Assembly: GCA_023400985.1 (NCBI GenBank)
Contig: JAEXEN010000039.1
Coordinates: forward strand, 1 to 39,841
DNA: 39,841 nt
Direction: 5' to 3'
Source of the DNA: Bacillota bacterium
Lineage (GTDB): Bacteria; Bacillota; Clostridia; Christensenellales; CAG-138
The notes under the pieces are model-generated. The model searched no databases and had not been told where the DNA came from. It saw only the letters and a program-made list of their open reading frames with translations. Below are positions 1 to 8,399 of this stretch, piece by piece; position 1 is the first letter of the stretch, and each line of letters starts with the position of its first letter. The translations under genes and the position numbers were made by a program.

Positions 1-856
1 CAAGCACGATCGCCGTAAACATCACGCCGCAGCCGATAAGCTCCCGCGCGCTCAGATTTTGATTTAAGAAAAGCCAGCCCGCAAGCACCGCAATGCACGA
101 TTCCAGGCTCAAAATGAGCGAAGCCACGGCGGGGTTCATCCCCTTCTGGCCGATGATCTGCAGCGTGTACGCCACCCCGCACGACATCACGCCCGCGTAA
201 AGGATGGGAGCCCATGCGCTCAATAGGCTTTCGAGCGTCGGCTTCTCAAAAAGAAAAGCGGCGGCCATACCCAAAACACCGTTCACAAAAAACTGCACCA
301 TCGAAAGCGTAACGCTGTCCGTTTTGGGCGCAAAGTGATCGATCACGAGGATATGCACGGCAAAAAGCACCGCGCATACAAGCGTAAGCATATCCCCCAG
401 GTTGACGCTGAACGTCTCGTTGATGCATAGCAAATAAAGGCCTATAAGCGCGATCATCGCGCTCAACCATACGAGAGCGCCGGTCTTGCGTTTTAAAGCC
501 AGGCCAAAAATGGGCACAAGCACGATGTAGAACGCCGTGATGAAGCCGGATTTCCCCACGCTCGTGTAAAGTATACCGTATTGCTGGAAACTGCTCGCGA
601 GGAACAGCACAACGCCGCACCACAACCCGCCCATAATAAGCGCGCGCCTATCGGGTTTGATCCCTTTCCGCTTATTGGACGCGTTTTGCGCCGCCGCAAA
701 CGGCACGAGCACAAGCCCGCCCAGCACCGCGCGCACGCCGTTGAACGTGAGCGGGCCCACATATTCCATCCCCTTGCTTTGCGCCACAAAAGAAAAGCCC
801 CATATCGTGGCCGTAAGCAAAAGCAGCAAAGAATTTCGAATCGTCGTTTTGTTCAC
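1..856 (-). CDS. EamA/DMT-family transporter, 3' end outside the window
   Basis: Membrane protein of the drug/metabolite transporter superfamily (EamA, ten-helix type), probably an exporter of a small metabolite; the substrate cannot be told. Reading the minus strand from GTG at 856 gives an N-terminal helix (LLLLLTATIWGFSFVAQ) with the typical IWG motif, then repeated hydrophobic segments such as GFITAFYIVLVPIFGLAL, LTLVCAVLFAVHILVIDHF and, in the second half, YAGVMSCGVAYTLQIIGQK followed by AVASLILSLESCIAVLAGW, which is the classic EamA signature near the C terminus. About 285 codons are present and only the last few are missing. The GTG start has a GGAAG ribosome-binding site nine bases upstream. 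It stands alone on this strand. Family assignment is secure; function is not. Confidence 0.85.
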   Translation of the reverse strand, partial: MNKTTIRNSLLLLLTATIWGFSFVAQSKGMEYVGPLTFNGVRAVLGGLVLVPFAAAQNASNKRKGIKPDRRALIMGGLWCGVVLFLASSFQQYGILYTSVGKSGFITAFYIVLVPIFGLALKRKTGALVWLSAMIALIGLYLLCINETFSVNLGDMLTLVCAVLFAVHILVIDHFAPKTDSVTLSMVQFFVNGVLGMAAAFLFEKPTLESLLSAWAPILYAGVMSCGVAYTLQIIGQKGMNPAVASLILSLESCIAVLAGWLFLNQNLSARELIGCGVMFTAIVL

Positions 857-980
857 AGGATCGCACTTCCATTTTTCTTTGATCGACTTAAATAGCTTAA
901 CGGATAAGGGTTCTGTAAGTCAACCGATTTTCGAAGGCAGCATGAGCCTGCAAAAGGAATTTCGAGATATTTATGGCGCG

Positions 981-1009
981 TTGTGGGTAAAAGCAACAGA
1001 TGGTATACT
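981..1009 (+). promoter_or_regulatory. Candidate sigma-A promoter before the pseudogene
   Basis: A weak -35 (TTGTGG, 981-986) and a good -10 (TATACT, 1004-1009) are separated by 17 bases. They lie about 60 bases before the ATG at 1071, which has a strong AGGAGG site. This is pattern matching only. Confidence 0.4.
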
Positions 1010-1070
1010 GCGGGCATGGCAAAGGTCTTTGCCGCATAAATGTTTTGCGTTATCAAAAAAAGGAGGCTCC

Positions 1071-1668
1071 ATGAGACGGTTTCAATATTACCTCTACGAA
1101 AATTTCGACGCGGAGCGGTCGCGTACGGCGCAGGAAAACCCCCGCAACTATCTGAACACCAAAACCGACGGCATACTTTCAGAAATCGCCGGATTCCCGC
1201 CGTTCTCCTGTGATTATAACGGCCTGTGCGGCAAATACGCCAAACGGGAAATTGGTAGTTTGAAGCGCTTTGGGCCCGCTTGGATAACGGCGAAATTCGG
1301 GACGCGCTGCTGAACGAAACGCAGCAACTGTCGGAGACCGGCCGCTGTCGGGAGCCGTATTTAAAGTTGCTGGACTTTTTCGGTTACGCAAAGGGCGGGA
1401 AGCTATGTGTGCCGGTCTATTATAAAAAAGATCTCGAAGCCATCCGTGAAATCGAAAGCGTTATCGAAGCCTGCCTGTTCGAGGATGTCAAAACCACCTC
1501 GCATCGTTTCTATCCGCCGCAAACTTGATCTGCGGCAAGCACGGTGTGCCTATTGGCGAAATCGGCAACGAGTTGTATCACATCCTATCCGGGTTTATAA
1601 ACAACGAGCTCGTGCGCCGCAAATTCGTCTGCGCTCCCACGCAATATGAAAATGAGGGAAGATATTGA
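1071..1668 (+). pseudogene. Frameshifted gene of unknown family
   Basis: A promoter-like sequence and a perfect AGGAGG ribosome-binding site precede an ATG, but the coding sequence needs two frame changes to be read through. The first frame starts MRRFQYYLYENFDAERSRTA and runs to about 1255. The second (LWARLDNGEIRDALLNETQQ and onward, with VPVYYKKDLEAIREIESVIE) runs to about 1530. A third (NLICGKHGVPIGEIGNELYH onward) runs to the TGA at 1668. Joined together they give a protein of about 195 residues, mainly helical; the last part could be a winged-helix-like segment. I do not recognise the family. Both breaks are consistent with single-base indels, as in the adjacent cas genes, which suggests that this gene decays with its neighbourhood. 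Confidence 0.55.
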
Positions 1669-1724
1669 AGGCTGTTGAGTTGATGTAGAGGAGGGCATCT
1701 TAAAAATTTAGCAATGGAAGCTGC

Positions 1725-1746
1725 GAATCAAGCACGTTTTTGATTC
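1725..1746. repeat. Small perfect hairpin between pseudogene and cas3
   Basis: GAATCAA and TTGATTC form a 7-bp perfect stem with an 8-base loop. No U-run follows on either strand, so a terminator role is doubtful. It lies between the end of the unknown pseudogene and the cas3 promoter. Confidence 0.4.
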
Positions 1747-1786
1747 TGTAAATTGCTATTTTTGGTTATAGAACATTTGTAAATAA

Positions 1787-1815
1787 TTGGCATCTCATCC
1801 GGCAAGCGTTATTTT
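1787..1815 (+). promoter_or_regulatory. Candidate cas operon promoter
   Basis: TTGGCA and TATTTT are 17 bases apart and lie about 55 bases before the cas3 ATG. The spacer holds the 11-mer CATCTCATCCG that recurs just after cas3 (4106-4116), so the site may also be bound by a regulator. The assignment rests on consensus only. Confidence 0.4.
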
Positions 1816-1868
1816 TATAGGACAAAACCTATCATATCAAGTATCCTAAAACCGGTCAGGAGTGAATT

Positions 1869-4033
1869 ATGTTGTTAATTGCACACACAAGCGAGGATGG
1901 GCGTGAACAATCTTTTGAAGAACATGCATACAACGTTGCAGAATTAGCGGCTTCTTTTGCTTCGGAATTCGGCGATGGAACACAAGCCTATATGGCAGGG
2001 CTGCTTCATGACGTTGGTAAATGTGCGCTTGCCGTACAGTCACATCTTCATGGGGATCCGGCAAAAGTAGAACATTCCGCGGCAGCGGCAGAGCTTTTTA
2101 GCAGAATTCAGGACCCCGTGGCAACGCTGCTTTCCTATTGCGTTGCGGGGCACCATACGGGTTTGCCGGACGGCGGCGTATCATTCGATATGGAAAAATC
2201 ACTCACCCTGACCGGAAAACTTAAGCGGCAGGGCAAACGTGCCGGAGATTATCTTGCGTATCTGGATGTACTCGGCGAAGTAAACCCGCACATCGAATTG
2301 CCGCCTTTGGACTACGCATTATCGCACATGGGGTTTTCTTACGCGTTTTGGACAAGGATGGTCTTTTCCTGCCTTGTGGACGCCGACTTTCTTGACACAG
2401 AAGCGTTCATGAAAGACCGGCCTGTACGCATTGGGGCATGTGAAGATATGCATTCGCTGCTCAACCGTCTGAACAAGCGTCTCGCTCGATTTCCAAGCCC
2501 TTCAAACGACCTTGGTTACAAAAGAAAGTCCGTATTGGACGATTGCATTCGGACGGCTGAAAGACCGCGCGGCCTTTTCACACTCACCGTCCCGACGGGC
2601 GGAGGGAAGACGCTTTCCTCGCTTGCCTTTGCGCTAAGCCATGCGGTAGAAAACGAGATTCGCCGCGTAATTTACGTTACCCCCTACACATCCATCATCG
2701 AACAAACCGCCCGTGAATTCGCGGAAACGTTTGGCCCGCAAAATGTGCTTGAGCACCATAGTTTGGCTGAGTACGACGCAGAGGGAGAAGAACAGAACTT
2801 TCATCGTCTGGCGGCGGAAAACTGGGATCTTCCTGTCGTTGTTACAACGAACGTCCAGTTCTTTGAATCTCTTTTTGCAAATAAGACCTCTCGCTGCCGT
2901 AAGCTTCACAACATCGCGAATAGTGTATCATCTTCGACGAGGCGCAAATGTTCCCGGGGGATCTATTATTGCCATGTATTCGTGCTATCGAGGAACTCGT
3001 GCACAACTATCGCTGCACAGCCATCCTATGCAGCGCGACGCAGCCCGCTCTCGATGGGTTGTTCGATCTTTCTATCCCGATTGCAGAAATCTGCCGTGAT
3101 CCCAAGGAGCTGTATACGGCGCTTCGGCGTGTGCATTTTGAGCAGCTCGGCGAACTTGATGATGCGGCTTTGGCCGAGCGGCTCAATAAACTTTCGCAGG
3201 TGCTGTGCATCGTCAATACGCGCGCTCAGGCGCAAGCGCTGTTCAAAAAGCTTTCGAAAAATGGGAATTTTCATCTTTCGACGTTGATGACGCCAGGGCA
3301 CAGAAGAGAAAAACTTGCGGAAATTCGGGAGCGCCTCAAGGCGGGGCAGCCATGTCGCGTGGTTTCAACAAGCCTTATTGAAGCGGGCGTTGACGTGGAT
3401 TTCCCCTGCGTTTTTCGCGAGGAAGCGGGGCTGGATTCCGTTGTACAGGCAGCAGGGCACTGCAACCGCGAGGGAAACCTCCACCCCAACGAAGCGGCCG
3501 TTTATGTGTTTCGCCCCGAAGAACGTTATGTCAGGCACCGCGCGGCGGCACTTCGGATGCCGATCGAAACAGCTCTTAACGTTGAGAGAAATTTCCCCGA
3601 TATAGCTTCTCCCGAAGCGATTTATAGCTACTTTACCGCGCTCTACCGTTTTCGTGGAGAAGCGCTTGATCTCAAAAAGATCGTACCAGCGCTTGACAGA
3701 TGTGCAAAGAATGGCTTGATGATTCCGTTTGCAGAGGTCGCGCGGCAATTTCAGGTAATCGATTCGCCTGCGCGCACGGTGCTGGTAATTACGGACGAGG
3801 AAGCCGCGATACTTATTGCGAAACTTCGCACCGGGCAGCGAAGCCGCGAGTTGATGCGCGAAGCGAAGCAGTACGCCGTTACGGTTTATGAAAAGCAATT
3901 TAACGCATTACATAATTCCGGCGCCTTGATTCTTCTTGACGAGGAGTTCGCAATCCTGCGCGACATGACGCTTTATTCGGATCAGACTGGCCTGAACATC
4001 CCGGAAATGGAAGGATTGGGGATTTTTGGCTAA
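1869..4033 (+). pseudogene. cas3: Type I-C CRISPR helicase-nuclease Cas3, frameshifted
   Basis: Cas3 is recruited by the crRNA-bound Cascade complex and degrades the target DNA. The N-terminal HD nuclease motifs are visible (LLHDVGK with H47/D48, a following SHLHGD segment, GHHTGLPDGG), then Walker A (PTGGGKT near residue 241). A one-base deletion near 2926-2930 moves the frame within the Walker B motif: the first frame reads LHNIANS then nonsense, while the next frame picks up with FDEAQMFPGDLLLPCIRAIE and continues through SATQPAL (motif III) to a normal C terminus. Motif VI reads QAAGHCNREG where QAAGRCNREG is usual, so an arginine expected to contact ATP is histidine. An AGGAG site fits the ATG start. 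The total length of about 720 residues fits I-C Cas3. As written, only an HD domain plus a partial helicase domain could be made. Confidence 0.92.
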
Positions 4034-4066
4034 GCAAGAAGCGGTGTTATCTACACCGCTTCTTGC
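4034..4066 (+). repeat. Perfect hairpin directly after the cas3 stop codon
   Basis: GCAAGAAGCGGTG (4034-4046) is exactly complementary to 4054-4066; one more T-A pair closes a 5-base loop, giving a 14-bp stem. It starts at the base after the cas3 stop. No U-run follows, so it is not a classical intrinsic terminator; it may protect the cas3 mRNA end. Confidence 0.7.
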
Positions 4067-4090
4067 ATGCCCTCAATACAATAATGAACA

Positions 4091-4118
4091 ATTTCAATCC
4101 ACGGACATCTCATCCGAC
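4091..4118. repeat. Inverted CRISPR half-repeat and copied 15-mer at the cas5 deletion scar
   Basis: ATTTCAATCCACG (4091-4103) is the exact reverse complement of the last 13 bases of the CRISPR repeat at 8183-8215. It is followed at once by GACATCTCATCCGAC (4104-4118), which matches 13 of 15 bases of GGCATCTCATCCGGC at 1789-1803 in the cas3 promoter. Both lie where cas5 and the start of cas8c should be. The half-repeat is seen directly; its origin is inferred. Confidence 0.55.
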
Positions 4119-4210
4119 ATTTTAGATTATATCGCAAAAGTTTGAATCAAAACAAGTATTGACAAACGCGGCTTCCCGCAATGTTATTTGATTAATAATT
4201 AACAGAATTA

Positions 4211-5079
4211 ATTGATTTCAAGATCGACCCGCGTGAAAAGACCGAGGGCGAAGTATACGGAGCTCTCAAAAAAGCGATTGCGGGTGAGCCGATCGATGAA
4301 AACGGATTTGATCCCCTGACGCCGTTTTTCATCCTCTGTCTCTCGCCCAACGCCGCACGGCTGAGCGTACGCTTCTTCTATCAGGACAATTTCGGCAACA
4401 TCTTATCAAACGTGGCGGCACATTACCGGAGAATGGATATCGTAAAAGCGCCGAATGATTCGCCCTATGTTTCTCTGTATCGGTTGCTCAAGGCTACCGT
4501 GTATGAGCAATCGAATGATGACGCCGCCTCCCCCCTGCTTGCGGGCGCGGTACTGCGCGCAATCGTCAGCGGAACACGTTGTCCGGACGCGCTCTACTCC
4601 AGCATTCTCATACGCATCCGCGCCGAGCGCAAAGCAGACAGAACAAAAGCCGCTATCGTCAAGCTTATCTGACGCAAATAACGGTGGCATTGAACGAATC
4701 AAGTACAAAGAAGCCCTATGTACTCGGACGGCTGTTTGCTTTGCTCGAGCGAACTCAGGAAGGCGTAAACCCCGGTATCAACGCAACGATTACAGACAAG
4801 TATTTTGACTCCGCCTGCACAACGCCGCGGCTTGCATTTCCGACACTGCTTAGGCTTTCGCGGCATCACATCGCAAAAGATGAAAAATGGGGCAAACGCA
4901 ACGACAAGCTCATCGGATCTGTAATCGACCTGCTCGATGCGGACGACGATCCTTATCCCGCACACCTGACCCCGGAAGAACAGGGACTGTTTATATTGGG
5001 TTACTACCATCAGCGCCAAGCGCGCTTCCAAAAAAGAGGCAGCGTTGAAACAATGAATACGAACGAGGGGGAAAATTAA
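4211..5079 (+). pseudogene. cas8c: Remnant of type I-C large subunit Cas8c (Csd1)
   Basis: Cas8c is the large Cascade subunit that recognises the PAM. Only the C-terminal half remains. Homology begins abruptly at about 4211 with DFKIDPREKTEGEVYGALKK and runs through FFILCLSPNAARLSVRFFYQ in one frame until a TGA at 4672. A one-base deletion near 4661 shifts the frame, and the text goes on as AYLTQITVALNESSTKKPYV, LGRLFALLERTQEGVNPGIN, FPTLLRLSRHHI and HLTPEEQGLFILGYYHQRQA, which are typical Csd1 C-terminal motifs. No start codon or ribosome-binding site is left at the broken 5' end. The gene cas5, normally between cas3 and cas8c, is absent. The end is two bases before the cas7 start. The locus thus lacks two of three Cascade proteins. 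Confidence 0.88.
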
Positions 5080-5080
5080 A

Positions 5081-6013
5081 ATGAGCGAACCCATTAAAAA
5101 CCGTTATGAATTCGTAATTCTCTTCGATGTAGAAAACGGCAACCCCAACGGCGATCCGGATGCCGGCAACGCGTCTCGCGTAGATCCCGAAACGGGCTAT
5201 GGCCTCGTAACGGACGTCTGCCTTAAGCGTAAGATCCGTAACTACGTGGAAACCACGAAGGAGGACGCTCCGGGTTACCGCATTTATATTAAGGAAGGGT
5301 TTCCTCTTAACCGCAGTGATTTAGAAGCGGGCAGCATCTATAATACTGCGGAGAAACTTGCATATATACAGCAAGCAAAGAAAGAGGACGCACAAAAAGC
5401 CGGTGCGAAATTAAAATCGGATCATCCTGATATCGATGTAAGGTTGCGCGATTTCATATGCACAAACTTTTTTGATGTCCGAGCATTCGGTGCAGTGATG
5501 ACGACTTTTGTTAAGGCGGCGCTCAACTGCGGGCAGGTGCGGGGCCCTGTTCAGATAGGGTTTGCTCGCAGCATCGATCCTATTATCCCACAGGAGATCA
5601 CGATCACTCGCGTAGCGATTACGACCGAAAAGGATGCGGAAAGCAAGAAGACCGAAATGGGCCGTAAGCACATCGTGCCATACGCGCTTTATCGTGCCGA
5701 AGGATACGTTTCCGCAAACCTTGCACGCCACGTAACAGGCTTTTCCGAAGATGATCTTAAGCTTCTCTGGAAGGCTATCGTCAACATGTTCGAGCTTGAC
5801 CATTCCGCCGCACGGGGCAACATGGCAACGCGTGAACTCATTGTATTCAAGCATGAAACGGAGCTCAGCAACGCGCCTGCCTATAAGCTCTTCGATGCAG
5901 TCAAGGTCCACCGCACGGACGAGAGAAACGCCGCGCGGAGCTTTGCGGACTATGAGGTAATCATCGACAATAGTTCGATTCCGGACGGCGTGAGTTACGA
6001 GAGAATGGGATGA
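5081..6013 (+). CDS. cas7: Type I-C CRISPR Cascade backbone protein Cas7 (Csd2)
   Basis: Cas7 forms the filament that holds the crRNA spacer in the I-C Cascade. The 310-residue protein is full length and in one frame. It opens with RYEFVILFDVENGNPNGDPD, the N-terminal signature of the Csd2/Csh2 family, followed by GLVTDVCLKRKIRNYV; later motifs include FDVRAFGAVM, NCGQVRGPVQIGFARSIDPI and the KHIVPYALYRAEGYVSANLA segment. A GAGGGGGAA ribosome-binding site precedes the ATG. Its stop overlaps the cas4 start (ATGA), as expected in an operon. With cas5 and most of cas8c missing it has no functional partners in this window, so its intactness may only mean that decay is recent or that something acts in trans. 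Confidence 0.95.
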   Translation: MSEPIKNRYEFVILFDVENGNPNGDPDAGNASRVDPETGYGLVTDVCLKRKIRNYVETTKEDAPGYRIYIKEGFPLNRSDLEAGSIYNTAEKLAYIQQAKKEDAQKAGAKLKSDHPDIDVRLRDFICTNFFDVRAFGAVMTTFVKAALNCGQVRGPVQIGFARSIDPIIPQEITITRVAITTEKDAESKKTEMGRKHIVPYALYRAEGYVSANLARHVTGFSEDDLKLLWKAIVNMFELDHSAARGNMATRELIVFKHETELSNAPAYKLFDAVKVHRTDERNAARSFADYEVIIDNSSIPDGVSYERMG

Positions 6014-6689
6014 GCACTTATCCGGAGGAAGAATATCTTGCGCTTTCCGGAATTCAGCATTTTGTCTTCTGCTCACGTCAATGGGCGCTTATCCACATCG
6101 AGTGCCAGTGGCAAGACAATCTGCAGACGGCCGAGGGTGAGTTGCAGCATGAACGCGCGCACGACCCTACCTTTGATGAAAAACGAGGCGACCGGCTGAT
6201 CGTCAGGGCAATGCCGGTCGCTTCGGCGACGCTTGGAATACGCGGCGTGTGCGATGTTGTGGAGTTCTATCAGGACGAAGGCGGCGTCCGCTTGATCGGA
6301 AGAAAAGGGACGTGGCGGCCATGCCCAATAGAATATAAACACGGGGACGGCCATGCTCAGAACGCCGATATGCTGCAGCTTTGCGCACAAGCCCTATGCC
6401 TTGAAGAGATGCTTTGCTGCAGCATCGGTGAAGGCTTTCTCTATTATGCCGCTGTACGAAAACGCGTACAAGTTTCGTTCACGAACGAATTGCGCGAAAA
6501 GTAACGGCCGCTTTTCTTGAGATACACCGCCTCTACAGCAAAGGCTATACGCCGAAAGCAAAGAAAAAGTCAGGCTGCCGGTCCTGCTCCATGAAAGAGA
6601 TTTGCTTGCCGCAGCTTGAAAAAACGTGTTCGGCTTCCGGTTATATCCACGATATGATCGATGCGTGTACAAAGGAGGAATTGTCGTGA
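6010..6689 (+). pseudogene. cas4: CRISPR adaptation nuclease Cas4, frameshifted
   Basis: Cas4 is a RecB-like Fe-S nuclease that trims prespacers and sets their PAM orientation. The first frame (YLALSGIQHFVFCSRQWALI, with the first cluster cysteine, and PIEYKHGDG, the RecB-type catalytic motif) ends at a TAA at 6502-6504. The other frame continues directly as EKVTAAFLEIHRLYSKGYTP and carries the three C-terminal cluster cysteines in CRSCSMKEICLPQL, ending at 6689. The switch lies in a run of four A residues (6497-6500), where one more A would restore a protein of about 226 residues, the family's normal length. As written, the product would lack three of four cluster cysteines. It overlaps cas7 by ATGA and cas1 by GTGA. 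Confidence 0.9.
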
Positions 6690-7717
6690 AAAGGTTGCTA
6701 AATACGCTCTATGTCACGACGCTGGAAACCTACCTTGCGCTCGGCGGTGAAAACATTGTGGTTTTACTGGGGGACAAAGAGAAGCTTCGTCTACCGTTGC
6801 ATACGCTGGAGTCCGTTGCCTATTTCGGTTATAAAGGAGCAAGCCCGGCGCTGATGGGCGCGTGTGCAAAAAAGGGCATACGCATGAGCTTTTTCACGCC
6901 CGGGAACCGATTTCTTGCCGTGGTGACCGGCAACAAAAACGGCAATGCTCTTCTCAAGAGAAAGCAATACCGTATGACGGACGATCCGACCGCAAGCGCA
7001 ATGATTGCGCGCTCATTCGTGCTGGCAAAAATTCATAACAGCCGTTGGATCCTTGAACGTGCGACGCGCGATCACTCCATGAGAATTGATGTTGCAGCAG
7101 TAAAAGAAAGCTGCGCGATACTCGCAAAGCAACTGCGCGATTGCGCTCAATGTGTAGACCTTGAATCACTTAGAGGAATAGAAGGTTCCGCTGCCGAACG
7201 CTATTTCTCGCATTTCAACGATTTAATTCTAACCGATGAAGCACACTTCCGTTTCGGCGGAAGAAACCGGCGTCCGCCAACGGATAGAATGAATGCGCTG
7301 CTTTCCTTCTTGTATGCATTGCTCGGAAGCTTATGTGCCTCGGCGCTAAGCGAAACCGGTCTGGATCCGTATGTGGGCTTTCTGCATTGCGACCGGCCGG
7401 GTCGCACCTCTCTTGCACTTGATTTGATGGAAGAATTTAGGGGGATCCTTGCAGACAGGCTGGCATTGACGCTTGTAAATACACAAGTACTCAAAGCATC
7501 CGATTTTGACTGCAAGGAAAACGGCGCCGTGCTCCTCAAGGACAACGCGCGAAAAACGGTTATTGGCGAATGGCAAAAGAAAAAGCAGGAGAGCATTACG
7601 CACCCCTATTTGAAAGAAAAAATCCCTTGGGGCTTGGCCCCCTACACACAGGCCCTGCTTCTTGCACGCTATCTGCGGGGCGATCTTGATGCATACCCTC
7701 CGTTTTTATGGAAGTGA
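6686..7717 (+). CDS. cas1: CRISPR integrase Cas1 (type I-C)
   Basis: Cas1 is the metal-dependent integrase that, with Cas2, inserts new spacers. The GTG at 6686 is preferred over an upstream ATG because it has an AGGAGG site seven bases upstream, overlaps the cas4 stop as GTGA, and gives the normal 343 residues starting MKRLLNTLYVTTLETYLALG. Catalytic residues are all present: E166 (in GIEGSAAERYF), H234 (in GFLHCDRPGR) and D246 (in LALDLMEEF). The stretch GRNRRPPTDRMNALLSFLY is a textbook I-C Cas1 block. No disruption is visible, unlike cas3, cas8c and cas4. Confidence 0.96.
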   Translation: MKRLLNTLYVTTLETYLALGGENIVVLLGDKEKLRLPLHTLESVAYFGYKGASPALMGACAKKGIRMSFFTPGNRFLAVVTGNKNGNALLKRKQYRMTDDPTASAMIARSFVLAKIHNSRWILERATRDHSMRIDVAAVKESCAILAKQLRDCAQCVDLESLRGIEGSAAERYFSHFNDLILTDEAHFRFGGRNRRPPTDRMNALLSFLYALLGSLCASALSETGLDPYVGFLHCDRPGRTSLALDLMEEFRGILADRLALTLVNTQVLKASDFDCKENGAVLLKDNARKTVIGEWQKKKQESITHPYLKEKIPWGLAPYTQALLLARYLRGDLDAYPPFLWK

Positions 7718-7726
7718 GTGCTGAAA

Positions 7727-8017
7727 ATGCTGTTATTGATTACTTACGACGTTAATACCGAGACGCCTGAGGGAAGAAGAAGGCTGCGGCTTGTGGCAAA
7801 GAAGTGCGTGGATTATGGGCAGCGTGTACAAAACTCGGTTTTTGAATGCTCCGTGGACGCTACGCAATCCGTACGCTTGCAAGCAGATCTCCTTAAGCTG
7901 ATAGATACGGATAAAGACAGCTTACGCTTTTACAATTTAGGCAACAACTATAACTGCGAGATTATCCACTATGGGGCAAAGAAGGGTTACGATCCCGGCG
8001 GAACAATAATTGTTTAG
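7727..8017 (+). CDS. cas2: CRISPR adaptation protein Cas2 (type I-C)
   Basis: Cas2 is the dimeric ferredoxin-fold core of the spacer-integration complex. The protein (96 residues) reads MLLLITYDVNTETPEGRRRL, with the conserved Asp of TYDV, then VAKKCVDYGQRVQNSVFECS and a C terminus ending KKGYDPGGTIIV. I chose ATG 7727 because a GGAAGTGAG site lies eight bases upstream and it matches the family's usual N terminus; the GTG at 7718 is also possible. It follows cas1 with almost no gap. It is intact. Confidence 0.93.
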   Translation: MLLLITYDVNTETPEGRRRLRLVAKKCVDYGQRVQNSVFECSVDATQSVRLQADLLKLIDTDKDSLRFYNLGNNYNCEIIHYGAKKGYDPGGTIIV

Positions 8018-8182
8018 GGATATGGTGCGATGCTCAGGCGAACATGAAAGCTCCGTACCCTTCGCACCAGAAAGTATCATAAACACTATGCATTTTATGG
8101 ATTCAGAGATTGAAATACCCCGGTAATATCATTTAAAATCAAGATATGGATGCGCGCGGGCAACCATCCACAAATCTTAGCA
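8018..8182 (+). promoter_or_regulatory. CRISPR leader region
   Basis: This AT-richer stretch joins cas2 to the first repeat, where the leader with the array promoter and integration signals is expected. It contains a perfect 7-bp dyad, GGTGCGA (8024-8030) and TCGCACC (8062-8068). As far as I recall, type I-C leaders just after cas2 carry a comparable GGTGCGA/TCGCACC pair. No clear -35/-10 pair was found. Confidence 0.55.
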
Positions 8183-8283
8183 GTCGCTCCCCCCGCGGGG
8201 AGCGTGGATTGAAATCACGGCGTAGCCTGCTTTGCCTATATCGCAGCCCAGTCGCTCCCCCTGCGGGGAGCGTGAATTGAAAT
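8183..8283 (+). CRISPR. Type I-C CRISPR array reduced to two repeats and one spacer
   Basis: Two 33-base repeats (8183-8215 and 8251-8283) begin GTCGCTCCCC, contain a GC-rich palindrome and end in the ATTGAAAT tag typical of type I-C. They differ at two positions (12, C to T; 25, G to A). The single spacer (8216-8250) is 35 bases. The second, leader-distal repeat is the degenerate one, as usual for the end of an array. The spacer's target cannot be judged here. Confidence 0.93.
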
Positions 8284-8399
8284 AAGGATTCCGACATGGG
8301 CTAAAAAGACATGCGAATGCCGCAAGAGCGTAAGGCGGACCGAAAAAGGTTGTCGGAAATCATGCAGCAACCGAGGCTGCAATGTAACAGTCAGAAGAC

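Noticed and set aside
4157..4185. TTGACA followed by TTATTT at 19 bases, before the cas8c remnant
   Set aside because: Spacing is poor and the region is a deletion scar; promoter function is not supportable.
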